Source: an uncultured Bacillota bacterium
Lineage (GTDB): Bacteria; Bacillota; Clostridia; Christensenellales; Borkfalkiaceae
Direction of reading: 5' to 3'
DNA: 64,000 nucleotides
NCBI GenBank assembly: GCA_949287815.1
Contig: CASEHS010000004.1
Coordinates: forward strand, 1-64,000
Under the pieces are notes generated by a model that saw nothing but the letters and a program-made list of their open reading frames with translations, was not told the origin of the DNA and made no database searches. Numbering within the stretch: position 1 is the first letter of the stretch; the number at the start of each line of letters is the position of its first letter. Both the position numbers and the translations under genes were made by a program. Of this stretch, positions 53,485 to 62,940 are shown piece by piece.

Positions 53485-56400
53485 TTATCCTTTAATTTCA
53501 ATATCATAACCTACTATCGTTGTGTTGCTCGCTTCATCCGTTACATTGTACCAGACTCTGTATTTACCTGCGGTCGTCGGCTTGAAGGAATTACCTTCCA
53601 GTACGATCATCCTTCCGTCAGGCAGCTCCACAAAACTTGCTACCGTAAATTGCGTCGAAAGATTATCTTTTATCTCTATTTCCGCTATCAGTACAACATC
53701 ATTCACTTGCGCAGAAACTGTCGGATTCTTGATGGTTACTTCGGGTGCTATGATATCCGCTACCGTTATGATGTACGAATAAATCATGTTACGGCCGTTT
53801 GAATCCACCGCTTCATAATAAACTTCGTATCTTCCGAATTTTTCCAATACGATCTCATACTGATTGCCAGGATCTGCACTTTCATTGAGAAGTGTTCCGT
53901 CTTTTGCCGTAACATAATTTCCGTCCGGATCCGTTACGTGCATTTTAAATGTGAAGTAGGGATCGAGAACATCTGCAGCCATAGTCGGTACGATCGTAAT
54001 CACTTGTCCGAGATCTTTATATCCTCTCGTTACCGTCATCGAAATTTCAGGTGAAATAATATCACGCTCGATCTTGCTCAGCGGCTGGTTGTTCAGTTTA
54101 TTCAGCTCAATACCCGATTTTCCTTCCACGCCTTCAAGTTCAATACGCAGATACGCCATCGAGGAACTGAAACCTTTCCATTCATTGCCGTATAAGTCGG
54201 TTTCAACAGCTACTTTAAAAGCGTTCGAAGGTGCTGCTATCATTTTGTCCGCTTCATACGTCATTTCAAAATATTCCGCCCCGCCGAAAAAGTCTGCCGT
54301 AATGTCATACTGTTTTCCGTCATTTAAGCAGAACAGGCTCTTTCCTTCCGAAACTTTAATAAATTCATACTTCAAAACCTGCTCGGGGTTGTTGATGTCC
54401 GTAAGATAAACTGCCACAGACTTAAATCCGTTCAACGCCTTAGGCACATTGAAGTTCAGATAAAAATCAAAAACCTGTACCGGCTGAATAAATTCAAGCA
54501 CGCTGTCTCCGCCGTTATCCGTGAATGTGATCGATTTATTTCCCGGCTCTGCCGTAAAATCTCCCACAAAATATTTGGATATATCCAGCTTGGCTCCGTA
54601 TCCGACATCAACGACCGGAATCCGATAAGTCCTTTCCGCATCATTCAGCTTAAAGGTGAATTCGCAGTATTCTTTCGCATAGGAAACAAACTTCGACGCC
54701 GTATGCTTGCGAGGCTGCCCATTGTCATCCGCAATATATACTTCTGCCTGCGCTTCGACCGGTGCACCGTTTACAAAATTATATCCGCTCAACACAGGTG
54801 TATCATACGACGCACCTTTGATCAGATACTTCGGCAGGAAAAGATCGGTATTTAAAATCGATCCTCCTTCCGGTGTTACTTCGATCGTATAACTTTCCGT
54901 CTTTGTATCTATATAGTCGGAATATGTGTACGTGATCGTATACGTTCCCGCATACATCGGACGGAACTGCCCCTCTTCAACGGTGTATTCATGCTCACCC
55001 GAAACCGCTTTGATCACGACGTTGGTTTCTCCGGACATTCCCGACAGTTCATAGTCCGCAACAGTCACCAAGGTACCGATCTTATAGCTCGTCGCACCTT
55101 TATCTCCGAGCGCAATTTCTATTTCATCCTGCTTTTCATTTGCGGTGACAGTATAAACATATTCTGCTACGTTTCCGCTGCGATCCCATGCTTTATATAC
55201 GATGGTATATTCGCCTGACCTGTATGCTAAAAATTTATTATCTGTGACCTGCACACGCGCCTGCGCTGCAGAACCGTATGACGTGTAAACATACGACCTT
55301 ACGTCTACTTCCCTATCGATCTCATCAAAAGCCGAAGCCGAAGGTACGGTAAACATTTTTCCGACAATAGCGTCCGGCACATTCTCCGTGTCGACCGTAA
55401 GCACGGGGGCATCTTTGTCGATCAGCTTGTTCTCTCCGAATTCCGTATTGCCGTCTATTTCCGTAATGACAAGATTCATCGTCGCTGCATTATAAGCAGT
55501 ACCCGAAATGCTCATATAGCATTCGCCTGTCGTAAACCCATCCCATCTCAAATCACTGAAAAAGACCGCATCGTCAAGATCGATAATGATAACGTTGTTC
55601 GCGTATACGCGGCGCTGTTCATAATCAAAGGAAATCTCTAAAAGCTGTGATCCGACATACTGTTCATCCTTATTCGGATATTTCGGCGTACCCGGTATGG
55701 AAAATCCCGTACAAGCTCCGAAACGGGTATTTCTGTGCAATTTGTAACGCTGACCTTCCCATACAAGCTCGCCGTTCGATTGCAACTCGATTCCCATAGG
55801 AAGCTGATCCGCCGCATTCGCCGTACAATATGAATTGACTTCTGCCCACGACGCGCCCGCTTCTGCCGCCTGAGCTTTTTTCACTGTTACCGTAACATAA
55901 TTTTCAGGGTCATAAATATCGGTAAACGTGAATACAATGTTCGCCGCATCTGCCAATCCCGGCGTTTCAGGCGTAACAGCAAGTTTCACCACGGGCTCTT
56001 CCTTTGTCTTGCCTGTAAGATCGATGATCTTGTTGTAATCCAGTTTATCGCCGTTCGCTATGCTTGCTACGATACCTTGTTTATCCTGTGCATATTTGTC
56101 ATGCTTTCCGTAATACACGGAAGACACTTTGTTGTATACTTCATACAACCTTTCTATTACCATAAAATCGTCGCTTACGGTATGCACTTTCCCGTTCACG
56201 ATCGCCCTGTATTCAAGCGTATATTTTCCGGCTTCATCCAAAACGGCTTCTGTACCCGTATAAGCTAATCCGGAAGGATAGTAAAGGATACATTTGCTCT
56301 TATAGGATTGTCCGTCTACTTCAATATCACGCTCAGGCAAATCGATCGACTCGCCGATCATGTACTGATCCTGCAATCCGAGATCGACAGCAGTCTCTGC

Positions 56401-56499
56401 CTTTTCCCGATCGCTTGCCAAAGCAGTTATAACTGCAACAGGCAACAGCATCACGACCAGCAAAAAAATTGTAGCCAGTATTTTATACTTATGCTTCAT
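53485..56499 (-). CDS. Large secreted multi-Ig-like protein
   Basis: 1004 aa. Signal peptide of about 28 residues (ILATIFLLVVMLLPVAVITA) without a lipobox. The rest is mostly repeated beta-sandwich modules of the Ig/cadherin type, with DRSGNVAEYVYTV, DSNGRNMIYSYIITVADIIAPEV and DEASNTTIVGYDIEIKG ends. A middle region (about 640-830) resembles a carbohydrate-binding-like beta-sandwich. No LPxTG or C-terminal membrane anchor. Follows the permeases and precedes the DUF4838-like lipoprotein by 9 bp; an extracellular scaffold or binding protein for the imported glycan is likely. Confidence 0.7.
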   Translation of the reverse strand: MKHKYKILATIFLLVVMLLPVAVITALASDREKAETAVDLGLQDQYMIGESIDLPERDIEVDGQSYKSKCILYYPSGLAYTGTEAVLDEAGKYTLEYRAIVNGKVHTVSDDFMVIERLYEVYNKVSSVYYGKHDKYAQDKQGIVASIANGDKLDYNKIIDLTGKTKEEPVVKLAVTPETPGLADAANIVFTFTDIYDPENYVTVTVKKAQAAEAGASWAEVNSYCTANAADQLPMGIELQSNGELVWEGQRYKLHRNTRFGACTGFSIPGTPKYPNKDEQYVGSQLLEISFDYEQRRVYANNVIIIDLDDAVFFSDLRWDGFTTGECYMSISGTAYNAATMNLVITEIDGNTEFGENKLIDKDAPVLTVDTENVPDAIVGKMFTVPSASAFDEIDREVDVRSYVYTSYGSAAQARVQVTDNKFLAYRSGEYTIVYKAWDRSGNVAEYVYTVTANEKQDEIEIALGDKGATSYKIGTLVTVADYELSGMSGETNVVIKAVSGEHEYTVEEGQFRPMYAGTYTITYTYSDYIDTKTESYTIEVTPEGGSILNTDLFLPKYLIKGASYDTPVLSGYNFVNGAPVEAQAEVYIADDNGQPRKHTASKFVSYAKEYCEFTFKLNDAERTYRIPVVDVGYGAKLDISKYFVGDFTAEPGNKSITFTDNGGDSVLEFIQPVQVFDFYLNFNVPKALNGFKSVAVYLTDINNPEQVLKYEFIKVSEGKSLFCLNDGKQYDITADFFGGAEYFEMTYEADKMIAAPSNAFKVAVETDLYGNEWKGFSSSMAYLRIELEGVEGKSGIELNKLNNQPLSKIERDIISPEISMTVTRGYKDLGQVITIVPTMAADVLDPYFTFKMHVTDPDGNYVTAKDGTLLNESADPGNQYEIVLEKFGRYEVYYEAVDSNGRNMIYSYIITVADIIAPEVTIKNPTVSAQVNDVVLIAEIEIKDNLSTQFTVASFVELPDGRMIVLEGNSFKPTTAGKYRVWYNVTDEASNTTIVGYDIEIKG

Positions 56500-56527
56500 T
56501 CATTTTTCTCCTTATTTTTTTGTATAA

Positions 56528-57442
56528 TTACTCTTTTACACCGCCCATAGATATGTTACTCATCAGCTTTTCCTTAAAGATGGCAAATATGATCACAATC
56601 GGAATTACCATGAGAACGCACGCCGCCATACGCATAGGCACAGTATTGAGATCATTATCCGATGATCTGCTCAAGGTATAAATGCCGTACGCCAATGTCG
56701 GATACGAAGGCAAAAACAGAAGCGGCGTCTGATAATCGTTCCAGAACGAAATAAATTTGATCAGCATTACTGTTCCGAAAATGTTCATAACCAGCGGGAA
56801 AATAATGCGTATCATTACGTGCGTTTCCCCTGCTCCGTCCACATAAGCCGCTTCAGAAAAATCTTTCGGGATCCCCTTGAAAGTCGCATAGAAAACAAGG
56901 TAATACATTCCCATAAAGTTGGCTTTCTGGATCCAGTTTCCCCAGATCGTATCATAAATCCCAAGTTCTTTTACCAGTTGCATTTCACTGGCAGTATTTC
57001 CGACAACGGGCAAAACCATCGTCACGATAACTACCATATAGATCACACCGCTGAATTTATAATTGAATTTTGCGGTGATATATGCAACCACACAGGGTAC
57101 CAACGTATTGATGAATGCGCCGCCGACCGCATACAGGATCGTGTTGAGCAACATTTCTTCTATTCCGATGTCTACCGAACCTAATTCGGCAGATGTGATA
57201 TGTACGTAGAAATTTTGCATTACATACACAAAATTTCCCCAAGCCCAGTTCCAAGGCGCGCCTTCCGGAATTCCTAAAATGTTTACACGAAATTCATTCT
57301 GCGTTTTGAGCGATGTGAATATTCCCCATAACAACGGAAGGATCAAGGAAACCGTATAAAGGAACAGAATAACCAACAGTACCCAAAGAAGAGCTCCCAT
57401 TTTACTCAGACGGGTTTTCTTTAAATTATGTGTATTTTTCAT
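56528..57442 (-). CDS. Carbohydrate ABC transporter permease (MalG type)
   Basis: 304 aa, six predicted membrane helices. The EAA loop EAAYVDGAGETHVMIRIIFPLV is the site that docks to the ATPase. An ATG six bases upstream (57448) is too close to GGAG, so 57442 is preferred. Partner of the MalF-type permease just upstream. Confidence 0.93.
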   Translation of the reverse strand: MKNTHNLKKTRLSKMGALLWVLLVILFLYTVSLILPLLWGIFTSLKTQNEFRVNILGIPEGAPWNWAWGNFVYVMQNFYVHITSAELGSVDIGIEEMLLNTILYAVGGAFINTLVPCVVAYITAKFNYKFSGVIYMVVIVTMVLPVVGNTASEMQLVKELGIYDTIWGNWIQKANFMGMYYLVFYATFKGIPKDFSEAAYVDGAGETHVMIRIIFPLVMNIFGTVMLIKFISFWNDYQTPLLFLPSYPTLAYGIYTLSRSSDNDLNTVPMRMAACVLMVIPIVIIFAIFKEKLMSNISMGGVKE

Positions 57443-57454
57443 TTTCATACTCCG

Positions 57455-58375
57455 TCAAATCTTAGGGCCGACTTTATTGAGCACTTTTCTTATGATCAGT
57501 GTCAAAGGCACTGCCACTGCCGTAAGTACAAGTCCCATTGCCGCAAGATAAGGATAACCCGATATATTCTCAGTTTTAATCTTCGTATAAAGGAAATAAC
57601 CGAAAGTATATAAATTGTATTCGGCTTTTGTCCCGTAAAAGTTAAACAAGTTCATCTGATTGGTAAAGATGCCCGCAACTTCCACCACAAGGAACGTAAC
57701 GACCGTAGGGTAGATTAACGGGAAAATAATACTGAAAAACTCTCTTACAGGCGTAGCTCCGTCCAGCTTTGCCGCCTCAACTACGGAATCGGATATACCG
57801 CTCATTGCGCCCGAATACATCAGCATCTGTACGCCGAAACCTGTCCAGCAACAGTAAAAAATGATCGTACCCAACTGCGTTTTCAGGTTACTTAAAAGAC
57901 CTTCCATCTCTTGCCCCGTGATCTCTTCCCACACAAACGGGATCGCCCTTTCCACAAAATACTTGAAGATGACAACCATAACGATTGCGGAAATAATGTT
58001 CGGCAAAAAGAGCATAGTCTGAAAGAGCTTACTGCCGGGTCCTCTCTTATAAATATAATAAGAAAAGAACAGAGCCAAAAAACTTGTCAACGTCGTAAAC
58101 AAATACAACAGTAAAGAGTTTCTGATCGACATTTGCAGATATTGAACATGCTCAAAATCATAAAAAACTCTTTTGAAATTCAGAAACCCTACCCAGTCAT
58201 AAAGTCCCGTACTATAATCATAGCTCTTGAATGCGAGCAAAAATGAGTTGAAGTTAACACCTATATAGAAAATACAAAATTGTAAAACAGGAAAAGCAAG
58301 AAACACGCAATAGAAGATGAGTCTGTTTCGGTTCCGTTTATTCATCCCGCTTGACTTGTTTTTTGTGTTAAGCAT
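57455..58375 (-). CDS. Carbohydrate ABC transporter permease (MalF type)
   Basis: 306 aa, six predicted membrane helices. EAA loop EAAKLDGATPVREFFSIIFP. Its 5' end overlaps the substrate-binding protein gene by 8 bases. No ATPase gene lies in the window, so a shared MsmX/UgpC-like ATPase elsewhere is expected to power it. Confidence 0.93.
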   Translation of the reverse strand: MLNTKNKSSGMNKRNRNRLIFYCVFLAFPVLQFCIFYIGVNFNSFLLAFKSYDYSTGLYDWVGFLNFKRVFYDFEHVQYLQMSIRNSLLLYLFTTLTSFLALFFSYYIYKRGPGSKLFQTMLFLPNIISAIVMVVIFKYFVERAIPFVWEEITGQEMEGLLSNLKTQLGTIIFYCCWTGFGVQMLMYSGAMSGISDSVVEAAKLDGATPVREFFSIIFPLIYPTVVTFLVVEVAGIFTNQMNLFNFYGTKAEYNLYTFGYFLYTKIKTENISGYPYLAAMGLVLTAVAVPLTLIIRKVLNKVGPKI

Positions 58376-60050
58376 TAAACCACCCTTTATAATTATTTTC
58401 CCACTCTGTTTTACTGATTCTCATGCCGTTAAAGTAATCCATAGCACTTGTAGAACCCTTCAAAGCGTTATAAGGCAAACTATAAGGCATATTGTTTACT
58501 GTCGACGTCCATAAGTTGTTGAGCAAATCTCTTTCGTTATCCATAAAAAGCTTGCTCGTAGACAGCTGTCTGACCATTTCAAAGCTTTCGTGCATATCCC
58601 AGATGCTCAGTTCATAATCACTCATATTCTTTTTGTTTTCGCTTGTAAGCTCATAGCTCAAGCCGCGGGGCGAACCGGTAATCTCCGTAAATTTCTGAAG
58701 ATTTTCCGGTTTATAGCAATATGACAGGAATAATTTCGCAAGCTTGACTTTGTTTTCATCTCCCGCAATGTTGCCGTTAATATAAGCATAGGATCTTACC
58801 ATATCCTTAGCTGCATTTTTGCTTGCATTCTCCTCAGTCACTTCACCGCTGACAACACCGGGCAAAGGCATCCAACCGAACTTACGGTTTTCTGCACGTT
58901 TACCGTAATCTTCTATGCTTCTTTCAAAAGCTCCCGACGCTTCGTTTACCCAATAAGAACCGTCGACCAACATACCGATCGGCTTATTCTCCAGTTTGGA
59001 ATAAATAAACGCTTCCTGTGCATCCAGATGCGAAACAGTATCATTTGTCTTACTAAAATATCTGCTGTCAGACAATATCTTCTTTAAGGTAGCCAAACCG
59101 TAATATTTACCGACCTGCTGTTTGAGAAGGTATCCGTTTTCAGGAGTGATGACAACCTTTTTCACGATCGGAGTTGCTCCGAAAAGATCATCCCCGCCAA
59201 GCTCATTAAAGCCTGTGATAATTTCTACTTCTTTACCCTCGCTGTCAAAGGTATAGTCAAGTTTTACCGCTTCCGCACCCGAGTAATTAGCAAATACCGC
59301 TTCGATAATGTAATTGGTATATTCTTTATACATACCAGTAAATATCAGCGGCGTAATACTCATTGTGGAAGCCATATACTCGCAGAGTTCAAAGAATTCT
59401 TCCAATGTTGAAGGAAGTCCGTCGTCTCTCGTATCAAACTTTCCGTCAGGCCCTGCGGATCTTTTATCTGTCTTAGAAATGATAAAACCGTTGTTGCCAT
59501 TCTCTTTTTCTGCTGCAAAATACAAGCCCTTATCTTCAAAAAGATCAACGTCGTAAGCAAGACCGCGATAACCGTCATAATGCGGCAAAGCATAGTATTT
59601 CCCTTTAAGAGCCGTCAGATTTATTTGCTGATCCTCCGTCATTCTGCTTTCCAATGATCTTCCTGTAGAATTATCCGTAACAATATCAGAAATTTCCAGC
59701 AAAAGATTCTGTGATACCAGCTCGTTGTAAGGTACGTTCTCCGTAAAGAAAACTTGGTTAGGATTACTTTGAATAGTACTGTCCGCATTGAACGAATTTT
59801 TGTTCGCTTCGATCATGATCTGGACGCCTTTTTTATCCGTACCAGGCTCGAAACACTCGTCTTTATATTCCGCCTCGAATCTTGCTTTGATATCGTAAAG
59901 CCATTCTGTACCTACACCGCCATCATAGTTGAACACGTAAAGCTGCGTCCTTTTCGGGTCGATTTTTTCCGTATGACCAAAGTCCCGTTTACATGCTACC
60001 ATGGAAAAGCATAAGAGCAATCCCAGTAAAATACTAAGCGTTTTCTTCAT
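58368..60050 (-). CDS. Extracellular sugar-binding lipoprotein of an ABC importer
   Basis: 560 aa, larger than the typical 400-450, suggesting an oligosaccharide ligand. Lipobox FSMVAC with Cys20. Family-1-type solute-binding fold: AEYKDECFEPGTDKKGVQIM, GKYYALPHYDGYRGLAYDVD and the C-terminal SYCYKPENLQKFTEITGSPR. First gene of the importer/surface-protein operon, GGAGGTAAAA before ATG. Confidence 0.9.
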   Translation of the reverse strand: MKKTLSILLGLLLCFSMVACKRDFGHTEKIDPKRTQLYVFNYDGGVGTEWLYDIKARFEAEYKDECFEPGTDKKGVQIMIEANKNSFNADSTIQSNPNQVFFTENVPYNELVSQNLLLEISDIVTDNSTGRSLESRMTEDQQINLTALKGKYYALPHYDGYRGLAYDVDLFEDKGLYFAAEKENGNNGFIISKTDKRSAGPDGKFDTRDDGLPSTLEEFFELCEYMASTMSITPLIFTGMYKEYTNYIIEAVFANYSGAEAVKLDYTFDSEGKEVEIITGFNELGGDDLFGATPIVKKVVITPENGYLLKQQVGKYYGLATLKKILSDSRYFSKTNDTVSHLDAQEAFIYSKLENKPIGMLVDGSYWVNEASGAFERSIEDYGKRAENRKFGWMPLPGVVSGEVTEENASKNAAKDMVRSYAYINGNIAGDENKVKLAKLFLSYCYKPENLQKFTEITGSPRGLSYELTSENKKNMSDYELSIWDMHESFEMVRQLSTSKLFMDNERDLLNNLWTSTVNNMPYSLPYNALKGSTSAMDYFNGMRISKTEWENNYKGWFNA

Positions 60051-60065
60051 TTTTACCTCCGTTTT

Positions 60066-60086
60066 ATCTTATATATGTGATAAGAT
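60066..60086. promoter_or_regulatory. Inverted repeat in the 5' untranslated region of the importer operon
   Basis: ATCTTAT-N7-ATAAGAT, 7-bp perfect arms, between the predicted transcription start and the ribosome binding site of the binding-protein gene. It could be a second operator or an mRNA hairpin. Confidence 0.5.
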
Positions 60087-60103
60087 TTATTTTCATTTTC
60101 CAC

Positions 60104-60132
60104 ATTATAACCCCACAATAAAAAATATTCAA
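60104..60132 (-). promoter_or_regulatory. Promoter of the ABC importer operon
   Basis: -35 TTGAAT (60127-60132), 17 bp, -10 TATAAT (60104-60109) on the minus strand. Confidence 0.83.
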
Positions 60133-60159
60133 TAGCAATAAATACGCAAAATACTTGCA
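60131..60159 (-). promoter_or_regulatory. AraC-type operator, site 2
   Basis: TGCAA-N17-TGCTATT on the minus strand, with the same spacing and the same placement against the -35 box as site 1. The distal half (60155-60159) also overlaps the -35 box of the divergent AraC gene, so one site could control both directions. Confidence 0.77.
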
Positions 60160-60183
60160 ATTATTGTCGAGTTCATCTATAAT
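60155..60183 (+). promoter_or_regulatory. Promoter of the second AraC gene
   Basis: -35 TTGCAA (60155-60160), 17 bp, -10 TATAAT (60178-60183). ATG at 60190 is 6 bp after the -10 box. Confidence 0.83.
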
Positions 60184-60189
60184 GAAAAC

Positions 60190-60993
60190 ATGTTTAATAT
60201 TTTATATTTTAATCATTTTTCATTTCACCACAGCGTGAATAAAATTGAATGTTACGGCAAAAATAAGGCGTGTTGCCATTCTTTATATGAACTTCTTTTT
60301 ATAGCAAAAGGCAACAACGAATTTCTGATCGAAAACAAAACTTATAAAGTCAAAGACAACTCACTGTTCATTATTCCGCCGGGAATGTACCACACCATGC
60401 TGTATGATCCTGGCGAAAATTATGAACGCTGCATCATGTACTTTGATCAGAACCTTATTCCGCCCTGCATAACCATTGAAAACTGTATTAACACCACAAT
60501 TTCGGAAGATATTATTTCCCTCTTTTGGAAATTCGACAGTTATGCCGATCAATACAAATCGGATGCCCTTTATTATCTGCTCCTTTCCTTTTTGCACGAA
60601 TTACTTATCAGAATTGTCTACTCCGATAAAGACTCTCTCGAAACTTCCAATCTGCCGCCCATCGTAAAACAGGCAATATCTTATATAAACAGAAACCTTG
60701 ACCAACCCCTTAAACTGGAAACCATTGCACAGGAACTTTTTGTTTCCAAATCTCATCTTTGCCATCTGTTTCAAGCAAATACGCAGATCAGCGTCATGGA
60801 CTATATAAAAATCAAAAAAATGCACCGTGCGCAAAATCTCTTATCCCGCGGATTTTCACCCACGCAGGTTTCCAAACTGCTCAATTACGATACTTATTCC
60901 ACTTTTTTAAGAAATTACAAATCCATTTTTCATTGCAATCCTTCTATCAATGAAATTTCTGAAAAATCAAAGCTGGATTTTTTCAAAGAATAA
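60190..60993 (+). CDS. AraC-family transcriptional regulator
   Basis: 267 aa. N-terminal cupin-type sensor (about 20-110; LYELLFIAKGNNEFLIENKT, FIIPPGMYHTMLYD) and C-terminal HTH pair (about 160-255; PLKLETIAQELFVSKSHLCH, ISVMDYIKIKKMHRAQNLL). The HTH region closely resembles that of the regulator at 39591 (both share ISVMDYIK), which fits recognition of the same operator. No ribosome binding site; leaderless message predicted. Divergent from the ABC importer operon. Terminator follows. Confidence 0.92.
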   Translation: MFNILYFNHFSFHHSVNKIECYGKNKACCHSLYELLFIAKGNNEFLIENKTYKVKDNSLFIIPPGMYHTMLYDPGENYERCIMYFDQNLIPPCITIENCINTTISEDIISLFWKFDSYADQYKSDALYYLLLSFLHELLIRIVYSDKDSLETSNLPPIVKQAISYINRNLDQPLKLETIAQELFVSKSHLCHLFQANTQISVMDYIKIKKMHRAQNLLSRGFSPTQVSKLLNYDTYSTFLRNYKSIFHCNPSINEISEKSKLDFFKE

Positions 60994-61003
60994 GTTTTCC
61001 GTT

Positions 61004-61042
61004 AAAAGTGCTTGTCTAAATAAAGACAAGCACTTTTATTTT
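61004..61042 (+). terminator. Terminator of the second AraC gene
   Basis: Perfect 14-bp stem (61004-61017 with 61024-61037), 6-nt loop, T-rich tail; probably also serves the convergent gene ending at 61084. Confidence 0.88.
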
Positions 61043-61083
61043 CTGCTTCTGCAATTCTTAATGTCTCATTTTTCCGCCAGATT

Positions 61084-62916
61084 TTACTTTATCCCCCACC
61101 TGTCAAACAAAGCTTTGATGGGAACCCGTTCCGCAAAATTTGTGATACCGCTTGTACGGATATCTTCTGCCGCAGCCATTCTCCTTGCCTGCAACTCCTC
61201 AATAGGATAATCATCCGCATAAACCGAAGCAAGAAGATATCTTACAGACGCTCGTTCCAAGATTACGTTTCTTATATAAATACTCTTTTGATTTTCATCT
61301 TCCACTTGCGCATAAGCTTCCACCGCTTCACTCATTTCGCGTTCCCAGCGAAGAAGCATTTCTTTCTGCCAATAGACTTTATAGATCGGATCAATGAATT
61401 CCGAACGGAATCCTGAAAAACCAAGCATTTTTTGTGTTTCACCGAACTTTATGTATTCATCGAATATTTTCAGCATTCTGTCAGACTGCGGTCCGTAAGA
61501 CGCCTTGAAAAATTTTAAAGTAAGTTCACGCACATCTTCCTCGGTATTCCACGCAAGTTTACGGTTGATATAGGCTTTCAGTTCTTCCCAAGCCGTACAA
61601 GCGTCCGTATCGATCTGACATTCGTCAAAAATCATTCCTACCCCTTGCTCTTTGGCAAAACGGTAGGTATTTTGCGAAGCATTGAACGAATAATAAGGCG
61701 CTAAATAGTTACTGAAATTTGTACCGTATGTCCAGAACAGGATCTCATCCGCCAAAAGTTTCCAGCCTCGGAAATTTCTCGCGACAGGCAAATTTACCTC
61801 ACCTTCTGTCAAAGAACAAGTATAGTCGGCATTTGTTTCCGCAAACCAGGGAATTACGTTTTCAAGCACGACTTCGCTGTCTATCAGTTCGAAAGTATCT
61901 TCCTTTTCGTTGTATTTCACAGGAGGCTTGTTCGTGCCGTGATAAGCGAAAAATACGAGTTTTTGTCCTTTGTCGTACTCTTTGCCCTCACCGTCGAACC
62001 ATTCCTGTATTTTTTTGCGGACTTTGTTGAGGAAAATCGCCGCGCTTGCCGAATTGGCTCCGCCATACTTTTCTTTAAGCGCCGTACATGCAGGACAGGT
62101 ACACCATTCAAAATTATCCTGATGATTGAATGCGATATAATTCATTTCAGGCTCTGTGCGTATATATCTGATGATCGCATTCGCTGCTTCTTCTATAAAT
62201 AATTCCAGTTCTTTTTCATTTCCGTGAGCCGTATAGCAAAGCTGCGTTCCGTCATCACTATACCACAACGGATGTGTCTTCTGAAATTTATCAGGCAGAA
62301 TATAATTGAAATTATTGTGATAAGGTCCGCCTTCACCGCCCAACAGATTTTCCAGATTCATCATACGAAAACGCCGCTTTAATACAACATTGTCTTTTAT
62401 ATATGAATGACTGGGCGCTCTGAACCGAAAATCAGGTATATCAACTATATCCAGTGCGTAAAGATTCAGATTTTTTACATTTTTTTCGATCGATATTGTC
62501 TTATCCGAGAAAAATTCCAGATCTAACAAAACATTCAGAAAATCATAAACGGCATATATGATACCATACTGTCCGCCTTTCAGAATATAATTGTTATTTT
62601 CCGTCAAAACCCTGCATCCCGATTCACCGTAGACCTCTGCTTCGATATTAAATTTTTCAGAAAATTTTGTATTTCCGAGCGAAACGCACGGCTCATTCCT
62701 GTACTCAGATTCACGGACACTTTTAAGTGCTATTCCTGTAGCAACAGAAAAAAAGTGAACCAATTCCTGAAGGGCAATTTCTTCTGATTCCGTCGGTGAT
62801 TCAGGCATTAAAACAATATAATCTGTCTTACCGTCTGCCACCATTTTTTGATTAAGTTTTTTTATATTAAACTCGTGCTTGCCCTTTATCGCGCCAAAAG
62901 AACCTCTCGTTTTCAT
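61084..62916 (-). CDS. Cytoplasmic DUF4838-like protein, putative glycoside hydrolase
   Basis: 610 aa. Paralog of the lipoprotein at 51550 but without any signal peptide, so it should act inside the cell. Shared blocks include LMPESPTESEEIALQELVHF, QLCYTAHGNEKELELFIEEA, CTCPACTALKEKYG and WTYGTNFSNYLAPYYSF; both end in a short ...WGIK/WGIN terminus. Downstream of an epimerase gene by 24 bp and behind the promoter with operator site 3. Probably processes the imported oligosaccharide. Confidence 0.75.
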   Translation of the reverse strand: MKTRGSFGAIKGKHEFNIKKLNQKMVADGKTDYIVLMPESPTESEEIALQELVHFFSVATGIALKSVRESEYRNEPCVSLGNTKFSEKFNIEAEVYGESGCRVLTENNNYILKGGQYGIIYAVYDFLNVLLDLEFFSDKTISIEKNVKNLNLYALDIVDIPDFRFRAPSHSYIKDNVVLKRRFRMMNLENLLGGEGGPYHNNFNYILPDKFQKTHPLWYSDDGTQLCYTAHGNEKELELFIEEAANAIIRYIRTEPEMNYIAFNHQDNFEWCTCPACTALKEKYGGANSASAAIFLNKVRKKIQEWFDGEGKEYDKGQKLVFFAYHGTNKPPVKYNEKEDTFELIDSEVVLENVIPWFAETNADYTCSLTEGEVNLPVARNFRGWKLLADEILFWTYGTNFSNYLAPYYSFNASQNTYRFAKEQGVGMIFDECQIDTDACTAWEELKAYINRKLAWNTEEDVRELTLKFFKASYGPQSDRMLKIFDEYIKFGETQKMLGFSGFRSEFIDPIYKVYWQKEMLLRWEREMSEAVEAYAQVEDENQKSIYIRNVILERASVRYLLASVYADDYPIEELQARRMAAAEDIRTSGITNFAERVPIKALFDRWGIK

Positions 62917-62940
62917 ACTTCCTGTCCCTGTCCTCTTGCT

